Part shown: positions 1-7,857 of the stretch, in pieces
Numbering within the stretch: the first letter of the stretch is position 1
Layout of the letters: every line of letters starts with the position of its first letter
NCBI GenBank assembly: GCA_026224875.1
Contig: JAMFRU010000041.1
Span: 1 to 42,669 of the forward strand
DNA from: Acidocella sp.
GTDB taxonomy: Bacteria; Pseudomonadota; Alphaproteobacteria; Acetobacterales; Acetobacteraceae
DNA length: 42,669 bases
Direction of reading: 5' to 3'
Translations under genes and position numbers: made by a program
Notes under the pieces: generated by a model
Told to the model about the DNA's origin: nothing
What the model saw: only the letters and a program-made list of their open reading frames with translations
Database searches by the model: none

Positions 1-30
1 CAAATTCGTGATCTCAACCGGCCGACCCAT
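1..30 (-). CDS. Start of a probable IS630-type transposase, cut by the window edge
   Basis: On the minus strand a GGAGGT ribosome-binding site (40-35) lies four bases before an ATG (30-28), and the ten visible codons read MGRPVEITNL. From memory, this N-terminus resembles IS630-family transposases of alphaproteobacteria that begin MGRPV-I. It lies right where the reading frame of the upstream GMC oxidoreductase loses homology, as expected if an insertion sequence entered that gene. Only ten residues are visible, so the family call is inference; the start signal itself is clear. Confidence 0.45.
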   Translation of the reverse strand, partial: MGRPVEITNL

Positions 31-1453
31 ACCCACCTCCCGCACCCGAATCGGCGCGCCTCAGTGAATCACAGCCCAGCCGAATTTCGGAATCGTACAA
101 AGAGTCAGAGACCGCGATGACTGGTATCAGTTCGCGTTTAACGAACTGGGCCATGGGCTCGGCTTGGAAAATACGGCGTAGAATGCGCGAGCCTGTAATC
201 AGCGTGTCCATGTCCCGCGAATCCTCAAACAAATTGGGCTGGATTTCGGGTTGATCGAAGGGGTTGGCCGTTTTCAGGCGGATCCAGCCGCGTGACCAGG
301 GCCGGTGGACATTGGTGTAGCCTGTGACTGCCGGTATATCAAAAAGTGTTGGCCCCGTCTCGGTTAAATCATAGCCAGCGGGAGTAAAATGATACTGCAG
401 GTCGCAGCGATTACTCTGCGGATTGGAGCGGGTGAAACCGATGACATGCGCATCTGGTGTCGAGCCTGGCCCTGTGCCGGTAAAAAGCCATTGCGCGCCG
501 TAGTACAGATGCTGGTAAAGTTTCTTCATCATATTATACGTCGGTAAAGTCACTTCGACACTGATATTCGTGCCGGGGTGGTCATGAAAATTTTGGCCGA
601 CGCCGGGAATATCCTCGATCGCGTCAATGCCTTTGTCGCGCAGATGCGCCGCGGGGCCGATACCGGAGAGCATCAACAGCTGCGGTGAGGATAAAGCGCC
701 GGCACAGACCACAACGGCATTTCTTGCCTTCGCGGTTAGGGTGTTGCCGCCATGCGTATATTCCACGCCGCAAGCCTGCCTGCCTTCGAACAGCACACGC
801 CTTACATGCGCATGCGTCACGAGTTTGACATTCTTGCGCTTTATCGCAGGCCATAGAAAGGCCCGCGCGGCGCTGCAGCGCCAGCCGTTTTTTTGCGTGA
901 CCTGGATATAGCCGATCCCGTCATGCGGTGGTACGTTAATATCCTGGGTGACGCGCAGCCCGGCAGTACCGGCCGCCGCTAAAAATGCATCGGAAAGCGG
1001 GTGCCGCTCCCGGATGTTGGAAACTGTGAGCGGGCCTTCGGCGCCGTGAAATTCACTTGCACCATTTTCATTGCCTTCCGAGCGTTTGTAATAAGGCAAA
1101 ACATCGGCCGCGGACCATCCCTTGCAACCGCTTTCGGCCCAGTCGTCGAAATCCTCGGGCTGTCCGCGGACATAGCACATGCCGTTGATGGAGCTGCTGC
1201 CGCCGAGGACTTTCCCGCGTGGCATGTAATCGGCGCGCCCGTTGCGGGTTGGGTCGGATGCCGCCTTGTAGTGCCAGTCGAATTTGGGATTGGCAATCGC
1301 CTTCAGATAGGTTGCCGCGGGCATCATGATCGGCAATCTCTTGTCGGACTCTCCAGCTTCGAGAATCAATACGCTGTTGCGCCCGAATTCCGAGAGCCTG
1401 CCGGCGATTGTGCTGCCCGCGGAGCCGCTGCCGATAACGATGTAGTCAAACAT
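14..1453 (-). pseudogene. GMC-family FAD alcohol dehydrogenase, 3'-truncated (last gene of operon)
   Basis: This gene encodes a choline-dehydrogenase-like GMC flavoenzyme that oxidises an alcohol to an aldehyde. The FAD dinucleotide motif GSGSAG is at residues 8-13, and the GMC signatures GKVLGGSSSINGM and GALSSPQLLMLSGIGP are present. Compared with the neighbouring complete paralogue at 3385-4983, similarity runs to about residue 445 (YDSEIR, near base 80). It then stops: the frame continues with a low-complexity Gly-rich tail to a chance stop. About 55-65 C-terminal residues are missing, including the catalytic His of the HP-G-CRMG block and the catalytic Asn. The enzyme is therefore probably inactive. 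It is the last gene of the minus-strand operon that starts at 6173, 24 bases after the DAO-family gene. Confidence 0.8.
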
Positions 1454-1477
1454 ATTTCAACCCTTAAGCTGCCTGCT

Positions 1478-2755
1478 TTAGAAACGCCGCGGAGAAAAAG
1501 CCGAAATATCGATATGTGCCGTGCGCTGCATCACCAAATCTGCTGCCAGTAAACCGGTGCGCGCGCCGGCGGCCAGGCCGACATGTCCATGCCCGAAAGC
1601 ATAGACGACATCCTGGCTGCGCCGGGATGTGCCGATCACTGGGAGGGAGTCTGGCATGCTGGGTCTGAATCCCATCCAAAGTGAAAGCCGCTCCTCCGGG
1701 TAGTCCGCCAATAAGGATGGGAACAAAGCGCGCCCCAGTTTTGTTAAAATTCGTGCCCGACGCCAGTCGGGTGCAGCATCAAGCCCTGCAAACTCTACAG
1801 TGCCTGCCAGTCGCAAACCAAATTCCATTGGTGTAGCGACGAATTTTCCGGTAGCATCCATGATCGAGCGGTTAAGAACGGCTTCGGGATTTTTGATCAT
1901 GATATGATAGCCGCGTTCAGTGTCGAGCATCACATTGTCACCACAGGTGCGTACGAAGGGCAGGGAGCGCGCGCCAGCGCAAACGACGGCGGCGTCCGTC
2001 TGCATGATCGTATCATTCACCATAACGCCCTGCAGCTTGTCGTCTTGAAAGATGAAGTCTTTGGCGGTTCCTTGTTTGATGACGCCGCCGTTGTGCAGAA
2101 AATTTTCGCCGAGTGCGCGCACCAAGGCGTTCGGATTCGTGGTATAGCCGTTATGCGGGAAAAATATCCCGACATTTACATCGCGCGATAAAGCCGGCTC
2201 GAGCTGGTGCAATTCATGGCTATCGAGAACATCGAAGGAAATGCCATGCTCTCTGCGTAACTGCCAGCCGAGTCTGTCATTCTTATATTCCGCCTGCGTG
2301 CGATAAACAATCAGATGTCCGTTGCGTTTTATGAACTTTTGCGATGCATCCGGCTCCGCCAGCTCCTGATATAGGCCGACGGTGTCGTGCAACAGCCCCT
2401 TCAAGGCGCTTGCTTGTTTGCGCACCCGTGGTTCAGTACCGGCGGCAACGAAGCGCATCAGCCATGGGGCGATTTTGGGGAGGTATTGCCAGCGTATGGT
2501 CAATGGCCCGAGCGGATCCAGCAGCCAGCCCGGAACTTTCGACAGATTGCCAGGCATGGACATCGGTATAATCGAACTCGGATTCAAGCAACCGGCATTA
2601 CCGAAGGACGCGCCTTCGCCCAGCCCCTCATTCGGGTCGATGATCGTGACCTCGCACCCATCGCGTTGAAGCCATAATGCGGTGGAGACACCCACAGCGC
2701 CGCCGCCGATGACGGCGACTCGCTTGCGGCCGGCCATGGAAATTGCGATATTCAT
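1478..2755 (-). CDS. FAD-dependent oxidoreductase, DAO/DadA family
   Basis: This 425-residue flavoprotein belongs to the DAO fold (D-amino-acid dehydrogenase, sarcosine and glycine oxidase relatives). It should oxidise the C-N bond of an amino acid or secondary amine to an imine. The Rossmann motif VIGGGAVGVSTALWL lies at about residues 15-29, followed by the E/D-type segment TIIDPNEG. GASFGNAGCLNP resembles the ASFANAG flavin loop of DadA, and the C-terminal block is GHGHVGLAAG. Its ATG overlaps the stop of the upstream HD-domain gene (TAATG), which implies translational coupling. M7 is a possible alternative start. Imines released by such enzymes are typical targets of the RidA protein encoded at 9409. 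The substrate is unknown. Confidence 0.85.
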   Translation of the reverse strand: MNIAISMAGRKRVAVIGGGAVGVSTALWLQRDGCEVTIIDPNEGLGEGASFGNAGCLNPSSIIPMSMPGNLSKVPGWLLDPLGPLTIRWQYLPKIAPWLMRFVAAGTEPRVRKQASALKGLLHDTVGLYQELAEPDASQKFIKRNGHLIVYRTQAEYKNDRLGWQLRREHGISFDVLDSHELHQLEPALSRDVNVGIFFPHNGYTTNPNALVRALGENFLHNGGVIKQGTAKDFIFQDDKLQGVMVNDTIMQTDAAVVCAGARSLPFVRTCGDNVMLDTERGYHIMIKNPEAVLNRSIMDATGKFVATPMEFGLRLAGTVEFAGLDAAPDWRRARILTKLGRALFPSLLADYPEERLSLWMGFRPSMPDSLPVIGTSRRSQDVVYAFGHGHVGLAAGARTGLLAADLVMQRTAHIDISAFSPRRF

Positions 2756-3369
2756 TATGATATAGCATCCAATACCGGCAGGCCGAGCGCTTCGCCTGAG
2801 CGGATGAATTCCGGTGTATAGGGTTTGCGAGAGAAAAATTCTTCGACCATCGGCGCGAAATGCAACAGAGATTCGCTATTGTACTCGGGGTCGAAGGAGG
2901 ATTGATCCCAGCGTTCGCAAAACTCTACGGCACTATCAAAATATTTATATCCACGAAACCTCTCGCGGGCAAATTGGTTCCAGCCTTCGTAATGCTGTGC
3001 GTAATAAACCATTTGGAATATGCCGTGGTTTTCGACAACCCAGCTGCATTCCTCGCGCATGAAAGGCCGCAGGATGGAGGCTGCCATCTGGTCGTGATTC
3101 TGCGGCGCCAGCCCGTCACCAATGTCATGCAGAAGTGCCGCCATGATCCAGTCGAGATCCGCTCCTTCGCGCTTTGCCCGTGTTGCCGATTGCAGCGCAT
3201 GTTCAAGCCGGGTGATTTGATAGCCCTCGATCGTCTCCTGGCCTTGCAGCGCAAGTTCCGCCAACACACGCCGCGGCGTTCCGGCAAAATAGCCGCGCTC
3301 CAGCCGGCGGATCAGCAGGTAATCCTCCCGCGTGCCGTCTTTCATTTGCGTGAAAGATACCGTCTCCAT
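2755..3369 (-). CDS. HD-domain protein, PhnZ/TmpB-like (candidate mixed-valent di-iron oxygenase)
   Basis: This 204-residue protein carries the HD metal-ligand pattern: H57 in RLEHALQ, H81-D82 in ALLHDIGD, H92 in NHDQMA, H115 in ENHGIF, and D155 or D160 in WDQSSFDP. The RLEH-ALQ and LLHD-GD blocks are shared with the COG4341 group, which contains PhnZ and TmpB. Those are di-iron oxygenases that cleave the C-P bond of 2-amino-1-hydroxyethylphosphonate and its trimethyl analogue. Other HD proteins are phosphohydrolases, so oxygenase activity is inferred. Its place between a GMC alcohol dehydrogenase and a DAO enzyme, inside a purely oxidative operon with no phosphonate transporter, favours an oxygenase acting on an operon intermediate. 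The GGAG ribosome-binding site is well placed before the ATG. Confidence 0.75.
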   Translation of the reverse strand: METVSFTQMKDGTREDYLLIRRLERGYFAGTPRRVLAELALQGQETIEGYQITRLEHALQSATRAKREGADLDWIMAALLHDIGDGLAPQNHDQMAASILRPFMREECSWVVENHGIFQMVYYAQHYEGWNQFARERFRGYKYFDSAVEFCERWDQSSFDPEYNSESLLHFAPMVEEFFSRKPYTPEFIRSGEALGLPVLDAIS

Positions 3370-3384
3370 TGATAATGCTCCAGA

Positions 3385-4983
3385 CTATGCCGCGAGAGCG
3401 GCCTTGTTGCCCTTGATAAAATATGCCGCACGTTCACCGATCATGATGGCCGGCGCGTTCGTGTTTCCGGAGATCAATTTCGGCATGATGGATGTATCCG
3501 CAATCCGCAAACCATCCAGCCCGTGCACGCGCAGCGATGTGTCGACCACGGCCATCTCATCACTACCCATCCGGCAGGCGCCACTTGGGTGCAGCGCGCC
3601 TTGGGCGTTGGCCCAGATAAAATTCTCATAATCCTGGCGGGTCTTCAGTGGCTCGCGCGGCAGAAATATCCTGTCGACATATTTCTGTAGTGATTTTTGC
3701 CGCATGATTTCTTCGCCGAGTTTTACGCCTTCGACGAACACGCCGAGGTCATGCGGGTCGGAGAGATAATTCGGCGCGACCACGGGGGGAATATCAGGGT
3801 TGGCGCTGCGCAAGGCGACCGTGCCGCGTGAGCGCGGCCTGGTGTGGCAGATATTCAGCGTGCTGCCATTGCCGCTTGGTACCGTATCCAAGCCGATTTC
3901 AATGCCGGCACCGGGGAGAAAGTGAAATTGCAGATCCGGTAGCGGATCGCTCTTGTCGCCCCACCAGAAGGCGCCGCCCTCGCATACATTGGATGTGATT
4001 GGCCCATTACCGAACAGGGCATATTGCAAAGCGGCCGCGGCCTGCCAACGAAGTTTCTTGTATTTATCGTAGCTATACGGGCCGGTGAGTTCGTGGGTCA
4101 GGAACATATCCACATGGTCCTGCAAATTCTGACCGACGCCGGGCAGGTCATGCACCACGGGGATCTCGACCTCGCGCAGATGAGCGGCCGGGCCTATACC
4201 TGACAGCAACAGCAGGCGCGGCGAACCAATGGCGCCGGAGCAAATAATCACCTCGCGTTCCGCGCGTAAAGTTTTGGTGCGGCCCTTTTCCACATATTCC
4301 ACGCCCATGGCGCGGCCCGCTTCAACAATAATACGCAGAACCCGTTGACCGGTGCGGACCGAAAGATTTGCGCGCTGCCTTGCAGGTTTCAAATAGGCCG
4401 TGGCCGCGCTGCAGCGTTTGCCGTTTTTTACCGTCACCTGATACAGCCCGCAGCCGGCTTGCGTGCCGCTGTTGAAATCCGGGTTGAACGGCAAGCCGGC
4501 CTCCTGGCAGGCCTGCAGCCACGCCATGGTCAGCTGGCTGGTATGCAGCTGGTCCGATACACCAAGCGGGCCGCCGACGCCGTGGACATCATTAGAAAAT
4601 TTTGTGTTGTCTTCAGCATATTTGAAAAATGGTAGAACGTCCTTATAGCCCCAGCCGGGGCAGCCGAGGGCTTCCCAGCAGTTATAATCCTCGGGGCAGC
4701 CGCGGATATAGACCATCCCGTTCACCGAACTGCCGCCGCCCAGAACCTGACCCTGAACCATGGTCATTTCCTTGAGGCGGTTATCGGGGCCGGGAGTGAT
4801 GGTGAAGCGGTTCAGCAACGGCCCTTTGGCGGTTTTGTAATAGGCGACGGGTAGATGGATATACGGATTGGTATCGGCCGGCCCGGTTTCGAACAGGACG
4901 ACTTTGGAATCCCCATCTTCACTCAGGCGCCCGGCAATGGTGCAACCTGCGGAGCCGCCACCTACCACAATATAGTCAACCAT
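3385..4983 (-). CDS. GMC-family FAD oxidoreductase (choline/alcohol dehydrogenase-like)
   Basis: This complete 532-residue GMC oxidoreductase has the FAD motif GGGSAG at residues 8-13 and GGGSSVNGMVYIRG, the first GMC signature. The second signature contains GAIGSPRLLLLSGIGP. The catalytic pair is H465 in HPSGACRMG and N509 in SGNTNAP. It should oxidise a primary alcohol and pass electrons to quinone or oxygen. A GAGGT ribosome-binding site precedes the ATG. It follows the luciferase-like monooxygenase gene by 77 bases and precedes the HD gene by 15 bases. It is a diverged paralogue of the truncated copy at 14-1453; one may handle the alcohol and the other a related intermediate. Choline-type substrates are possible but not shown. 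Confidence 0.88.
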   Translation of the reverse strand: MVDYIVVGGGSAGCTIAGRLSEDGDSKVVLFETGPADTNPYIHLPVAYYKTAKGPLLNRFTITPGPDNRLKEMTMVQGQVLGGGSSVNGMVYIRGCPEDYNCWEALGCPGWGYKDVLPFFKYAEDNTKFSNDVHGVGGPLGVSDQLHTSQLTMAWLQACQEAGLPFNPDFNSGTQAGCGLYQVTVKNGKRCSAATAYLKPARQRANLSVRTGQRVLRIIVEAGRAMGVEYVEKGRTKTLRAEREVIICSGAIGSPRLLLLSGIGPAAHLREVEIPVVHDLPGVGQNLQDHVDMFLTHELTGPYSYDKYKKLRWQAAAALQYALFGNGPITSNVCEGGAFWWGDKSDPLPDLQFHFLPGAGIEIGLDTVPSGNGSTLNICHTRPRSRGTVALRSANPDIPPVVAPNYLSDPHDLGVFVEGVKLGEEIMRQKSLQKYVDRIFLPREPLKTRQDYENFIWANAQGALHPSGACRMGSDEMAVVDTSLRVHGLDGLRIADTSIMPKLISGNTNAPAIMIGERAAYFIKGNKAALAA

Positions 4984-5060
4984 AAATACTACCTCAGTTT
5001 TGCCGGTTGCACTCAGCTTGAGGCAAACCGGCCATCAAATAAAGCCGGAATAGTTGCCGG

Positions 5061-6173
5061 CTATTCCGCTGCCTGCTTTGTTGCCTCTGCGCCGATTGCA
5101 GCATTCAGCGCTGGCATAACGTCTTTGGCCATTAATTCCATCGAGCGCTTCATCGCGGCCTTGTTTTGCCAATCATGTGCTGCCATCAGCAATGTGCCGA
5201 AATCCCCAGTTTTCTCACGGAAGGCCAGCAGCCGCTTTACCACTGTTTCGGGCGAGCCGTAGATGGTGAATTCGTCGCGCATTGTTTTATGCGTCAGCGC
5301 CGCGGGGTCATCCCCTTCATTGGCAACGATCAGGGCTTTGGTATTGCCCCGATCATAGACCCGCCAGAGATAGTCGTAATACCAGTCGAACACGCCGCTA
5401 TCCTGCTTCACGAATGCCTCTGCCTCGGCATCCGTATCAGCCACATGGATGCTGCGTGCGACATGCCAGATGGAGGGATCCGCCACGCGTCCGGCGGCCT
5501 TCGCGGCGGCCTCGTAAACCGGCCAATGCGTGGCCGCACTCCATTCAGCGATGAAATTCGCGGTAATCGGCATCCAGCCTTTCGCCGCGGCGATCTTCAT
5601 TGTGCTGGAGTACGGGCTGGCGGCTGAAATGGCGATCGGCGGGCCATCCTTTTGGAGCGGCTTGACGATACTGCCCAACCCGATATCGGGATAATAGTTG
5701 TTCTCGATTTTGGCCGACCAATATTTACCTTGCAAATCATATGGCGGCTCGGTGTTCCAGATGTTTTGAATCATCTCGACCGAATCGACGACCATATCGC
5801 CCCTGTTCATCTCCAGCGTGCCCATCAATTCGCAGTCAGACGCCAGCCCGCCTGGTCCGACACCGAAAATGAAGCGCCCGCCGCTGAGATGATCAAGGAA
5901 GGCGGCGTCAGAACCGATCATGGCCGGGTGATAATGCGGCACGCATGCGACGCCTGTCGCAAGTTTGATCTTGCTCGTGCGCGCGGCGAGATACGAGAGA
6001 AACATCATCGGCGAGGGGATTGGTTCAACGGAAGAGGTGTAATGTTCACCACACCAGAATTCTTCGAAGCCAAGCTCCTCCGCATAGAGGACTGCTTCGA
6101 TATCTTCGTGCAGCACCTCTTGATAGTCGCGTCCAAAATTATGCAGCGGCATCATGAACAAGCCGAGTTTCAT
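5061..6173 (-). CDS. Luciferase-like flavin monooxygenase (LLM class, LimB-like)
   Basis: This 370-residue member of the bacterial-luciferase TIM-barrel family uses FMNH2 or F420 supplied by a partner reductase. Family landmarks are the N-terminal strand MKLGLFMMP, EFWCGEHY near residue 40, the conserved block KLATGVACVPHYHPAMIGSD, and GRFIFGVGPGG. The overall pattern resembles the limonene-monooxygenase (LimB) and alkanal-monooxygenase branch rather than the RutA branch. It is the first gene of a five-gene minus-strand operon and lies about 70 bases downstream of a -24/-12 promoter. A GGAAGGT ribosome-binding site precedes the ATG by eight bases. It may hydroxylate the substrate to give the alcohol oxidised by the downstream GMC enzymes. 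No flavin reductase is encoded in the window. Confidence 0.87.
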   Translation of the reverse strand: MKLGLFMMPLHNFGRDYQEVLHEDIEAVLYAEELGFEEFWCGEHYTSSVEPIPSPMMFLSYLAARTSKIKLATGVACVPHYHPAMIGSDAAFLDHLSGGRFIFGVGPGGLASDCELMGTLEMNRGDMVVDSVEMIQNIWNTEPPYDLQGKYWSAKIENNYYPDIGLGSIVKPLQKDGPPIAISAASPYSSTMKIAAAKGWMPITANFIAEWSAATHWPVYEAAAKAAGRVADPSIWHVARSIHVADTDAEAEAFVKQDSGVFDWYYDYLWRVYDRGNTKALIVANEGDDPAALTHKTMRDEFTIYGSPETVVKRLLAFREKTGDFGTLLMAAHDWQNKAAMKRSMELMAKDVMPALNAAIGAEATKQAAE

Positions 6174-6242
6174 TGTGTGTTACCTTCCAGTCTTGTATGC
6201 GGCGAGACTTCACCGCATTTTGAATTACTCAACGACCAAATC

Positions 6243-6258
6243 AGCAATATCCATGCCA
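6243..6258 (-). promoter_or_regulatory. Sigma-54 (-24/-12) promoter of the monooxygenase operon
   Basis: Read on the minus strand, the site is TGGCATGGATATTGCT. It matches the RpoN consensus TGGCAC-N5-TTGC(A/T) with one deviation (T for C in the -24 box), and the GG and GC pairs are exactly 12 bases apart. The predicted start is near 6230, giving a leader of about 57 bases before the ATG at 6173. Confidence 0.8.
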
Positions 6259-6297
6259 AGTTCTATGCCGTTGCGGCGTTCATGGTGGTGGAGGGAT

Positions 6298-6349
6298 AGG
6301 CTGCGGCACGTGTCGTTATGTCGCAGCCTCAAGTCGCATAGTTGAGATT
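6298..6349. promoter_or_regulatory. Inverted repeats upstream of the sigma-54 promoter, candidate activator site
   Basis: An 8-base inverted repeat, AGGCTGCG (6298-6305) and CGCAGCCT (6322-6329), is followed by CTCAA (6328-6332) and TTGAG (6342-6346). The octamer TTGAGATT (6342-6349) recurs upstream of the permease and porin promoters. The site is 40-100 bases upstream of the -24 box, where enhancer-binding proteins often bind. Assignment to the activator encoded at 9771 is inference. Confidence 0.35.
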
Positions 6350-6365
6350 TTATGATTGCCGCGCG

Positions 6366-6389
6366 GCATGAAGGAAAGGCCCTTCATGC
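6366..6389 (-). terminator. Hairpin after the lactone-oxidase-like gene
   Basis: The 9-base arms GCATGAAGG and CCTTCATGC enclose a six-base loop, just beyond the stop of the gene at 6396. There is no T-run on the minus strand, so this could be a rho-assisted terminator or an mRNA-stabilising hairpin that separates the gene from the next operon. Confidence 0.45.
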
Positions 6390-6395
6390 GTTTGT

Positions 6396-7655
6396 CTAGG
6401 CGAACAGCATCCGCAGATGATCGTTCAGGAAGACGCCTTGAGGATCGATTTCACGCCGGATTTTCCGGAACGCATCATAGCGCGGATAGAGCCGCTCTAG
6501 CCGCGCCGGCGACATGAAATGATGCTTGCCCCAATGCGGCCGGCCCTCATATTTATCGAATATCACGTCGATATCGTTCAGCATCCCCCAGGTGGGGAAT
6601 TCTAGCGGCCCTGAGACGGATATCGCGTAGCCATCGCGCTCGGCATAGGCACTCAGAAATGTCTCATCGGCTTTTACCGCGCGGCACTCCACGGGATACA
6701 TCGCTTCCGGGTACTTTGTTTTGAACAGGCTTCGGATTTCCTCAAAACATTCCTCAAATTTTTCAAACGGTACCGCATATTCAATCTCGCGGAAATTCGG
6801 CACGTATTGGTTGGGGAAGATCGCGGAACTATGGCCGAATTCCTCGCCCGTTTGCAATGGCGGCGCCGGCTCGTCGGCCGGTACCGCATTATAGCTGCGC
6901 ATATGGCAGAAGTCGTGCGCACGCGTTGCCATATTCGGCACATCGCCACCGGGTAATTCGAAGAGGCTGGCCGATTCCAGTACGGGCAGCCAGAAGAACC
7001 AGAATGTGCGGTTCTCATCCAGCAGGTGATGCAGCTTGCCGATGCAGTCCTCCGTATCTGCGTTCCACGAGCGTTTAAGAATATTATATGAGGGCACGGC
7101 CTGAATGGTGATGGAGACGATCAAGCCGAACATGCCCAGTGAGGTCTGGAATGCATTGAACAAAGTCTTGTCGTGCTCGGCCGATAAATCCAGGAATGTA
7201 CCGTCGGCCGTGACGATCCTCGCGGCAATCATCTGGTTGGACATGCAGGGCAGGGTTTTGCCTGCCCCATGCGTGCCCGTCATCAACGCGCCGGCCACGG
7301 CCTGCGTGTCGATATCGCCCTGATTATTGAGCGACATGCCGCGCCCCTTCAAATACCGGCTCAATTCACCGACACGTATACCCGGCTGAAACGTAACCTG
7401 AAGTTTTTCCTCATCCACGGCGATGATCTGGTTCATCGCGTTGAAATCCACATGCACGCCCGGCGTAGGCACGATGGCCGGGTTGGAATGCCCGGCACCG
7501 CTGGCGCGCAGCGGTAGGTTGAGCTTGCGTGCGGCGAGCACGATCTGGCGCACATCCTCCTCGGTTTTTGGCAGTGCTTTGTATTGCGGCACGAAATACT
7601 GCTCGCCGAACCAGTTCCACCAGAGTTTTCCTGGCTCCAATACACACTGCTCCAT
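6396..7655 (-). CDS. FAD-linked aldonolactone oxidase-like protein (ALO/GULO family)
   Basis: This 419-residue VAO-fold flavoprotein has an N-terminal FAD-binding (PCMH) domain and a C-terminal ALO domain. LRASGAGHS places H56 where the family usually attaches FAD covalently. GALMTGTHGAG is the pyrophosphate-binding block, and PHWGKHH near residue 380 is the HWGK motif typical of D-arabinono-, L-gulono- and L-galactono-lactone oxidases. Members oxidise sugar lactones or polyols at C2 or C1. A GGAGG ribosome-binding site precedes the ATG, and the gene has its own -24/-12 promoter, divergent from the aldehyde dehydrogenase promoter. In this regulon it may oxidise a polyol- or alcohol-like intermediate. 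True ascorbate-type activity is unlikely in a bacterium. Confidence 0.83.
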   Translation of the reverse strand: MEQCVLEPGKLWWNWFGEQYFVPQYKALPKTEEDVRQIVLAARKLNLPLRASGAGHSNPAIVPTPGVHVDFNAMNQIIAVDEEKLQVTFQPGIRVGELSRYLKGRGMSLNNQGDIDTQAVAGALMTGTHGAGKTLPCMSNQMIAARIVTADGTFLDLSAEHDKTLFNAFQTSLGMFGLIVSITIQAVPSYNILKRSWNADTEDCIGKLHHLLDENRTFWFFWLPVLESASLFELPGGDVPNMATRAHDFCHMRSYNAVPADEPAPPLQTGEEFGHSSAIFPNQYVPNFREIEYAVPFEKFEECFEEIRSLFKTKYPEAMYPVECRAVKADETFLSAYAERDGYAISVSGPLEFPTWGMLNDIDVIFDKYEGRPHWGKHHFMSPARLERLYPRYDAFRKIRREIDPQGVFLNDHLRMLFA

Positions 7656-7718
7656 GCGGTCTCCTCCAAATTGCGCCGGTATGTTCGCTGATCATGGCGC
7701 GTTAGTCTCCGGGAGCGC

Positions 7719-7734
7719 AGCAACAACCATGCCA
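7719..7734 (-). promoter_or_regulatory. Sigma-54 promoter of the lactone-oxidase-like gene
   Basis: The minus-strand sequence TGGCATGGTTGTTGCT fits the RpoN consensus with GG and GC 12 bases apart; the only deviation is T for C in the -24 box. The predicted start is near 7707, about 50 bases before the ATG at 7655. It lies back-to-back, 19 bases apart, with the plus-strand promoter at 7754. Confidence 0.78.
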
Positions 7735-7753
7735 AGAAAGCTTCACGGGAGTT

Positions 7754-7769
7754 TGGCACACTGCTTGCT
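7754..7769 (+). promoter_or_regulatory. Sigma-54 promoter of the aldehyde dehydrogenase-RidA operon
   Basis: TGGCACACTGCTTGCT matches the RpoN consensus at all main positions (TGGCAC, N5, TTGCT), with GG and GC 12 bases apart. The predicted start is near 7780, leaving a leader of about 78 bases before the chosen GTG at 7858. Confidence 0.85.
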
Positions 7770-7857
7770 GGAAGCACATCGTAGAGGTGACGGAGATATC
7801 TGCATATGCCTCTGCCGGCGCATTATGCTCGCGCCTAACCATGAAGGAGTTTTGAAG

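Noticed and set aside
2814-3062. Small plus-strand frames over the HD-domain gene
   Set aside because: No motif or ribosome-binding site; the minus-strand gene has metal-ligand motifs and operon context.
7423-7857. Upstream extension of the aldehyde dehydrogenase frame to 7423
   Set aside because: It overlaps the divergent flavoprotein gene and both sigma-54 promoters; GTG 7858 has a good ribosome-binding site and gives a normal length.
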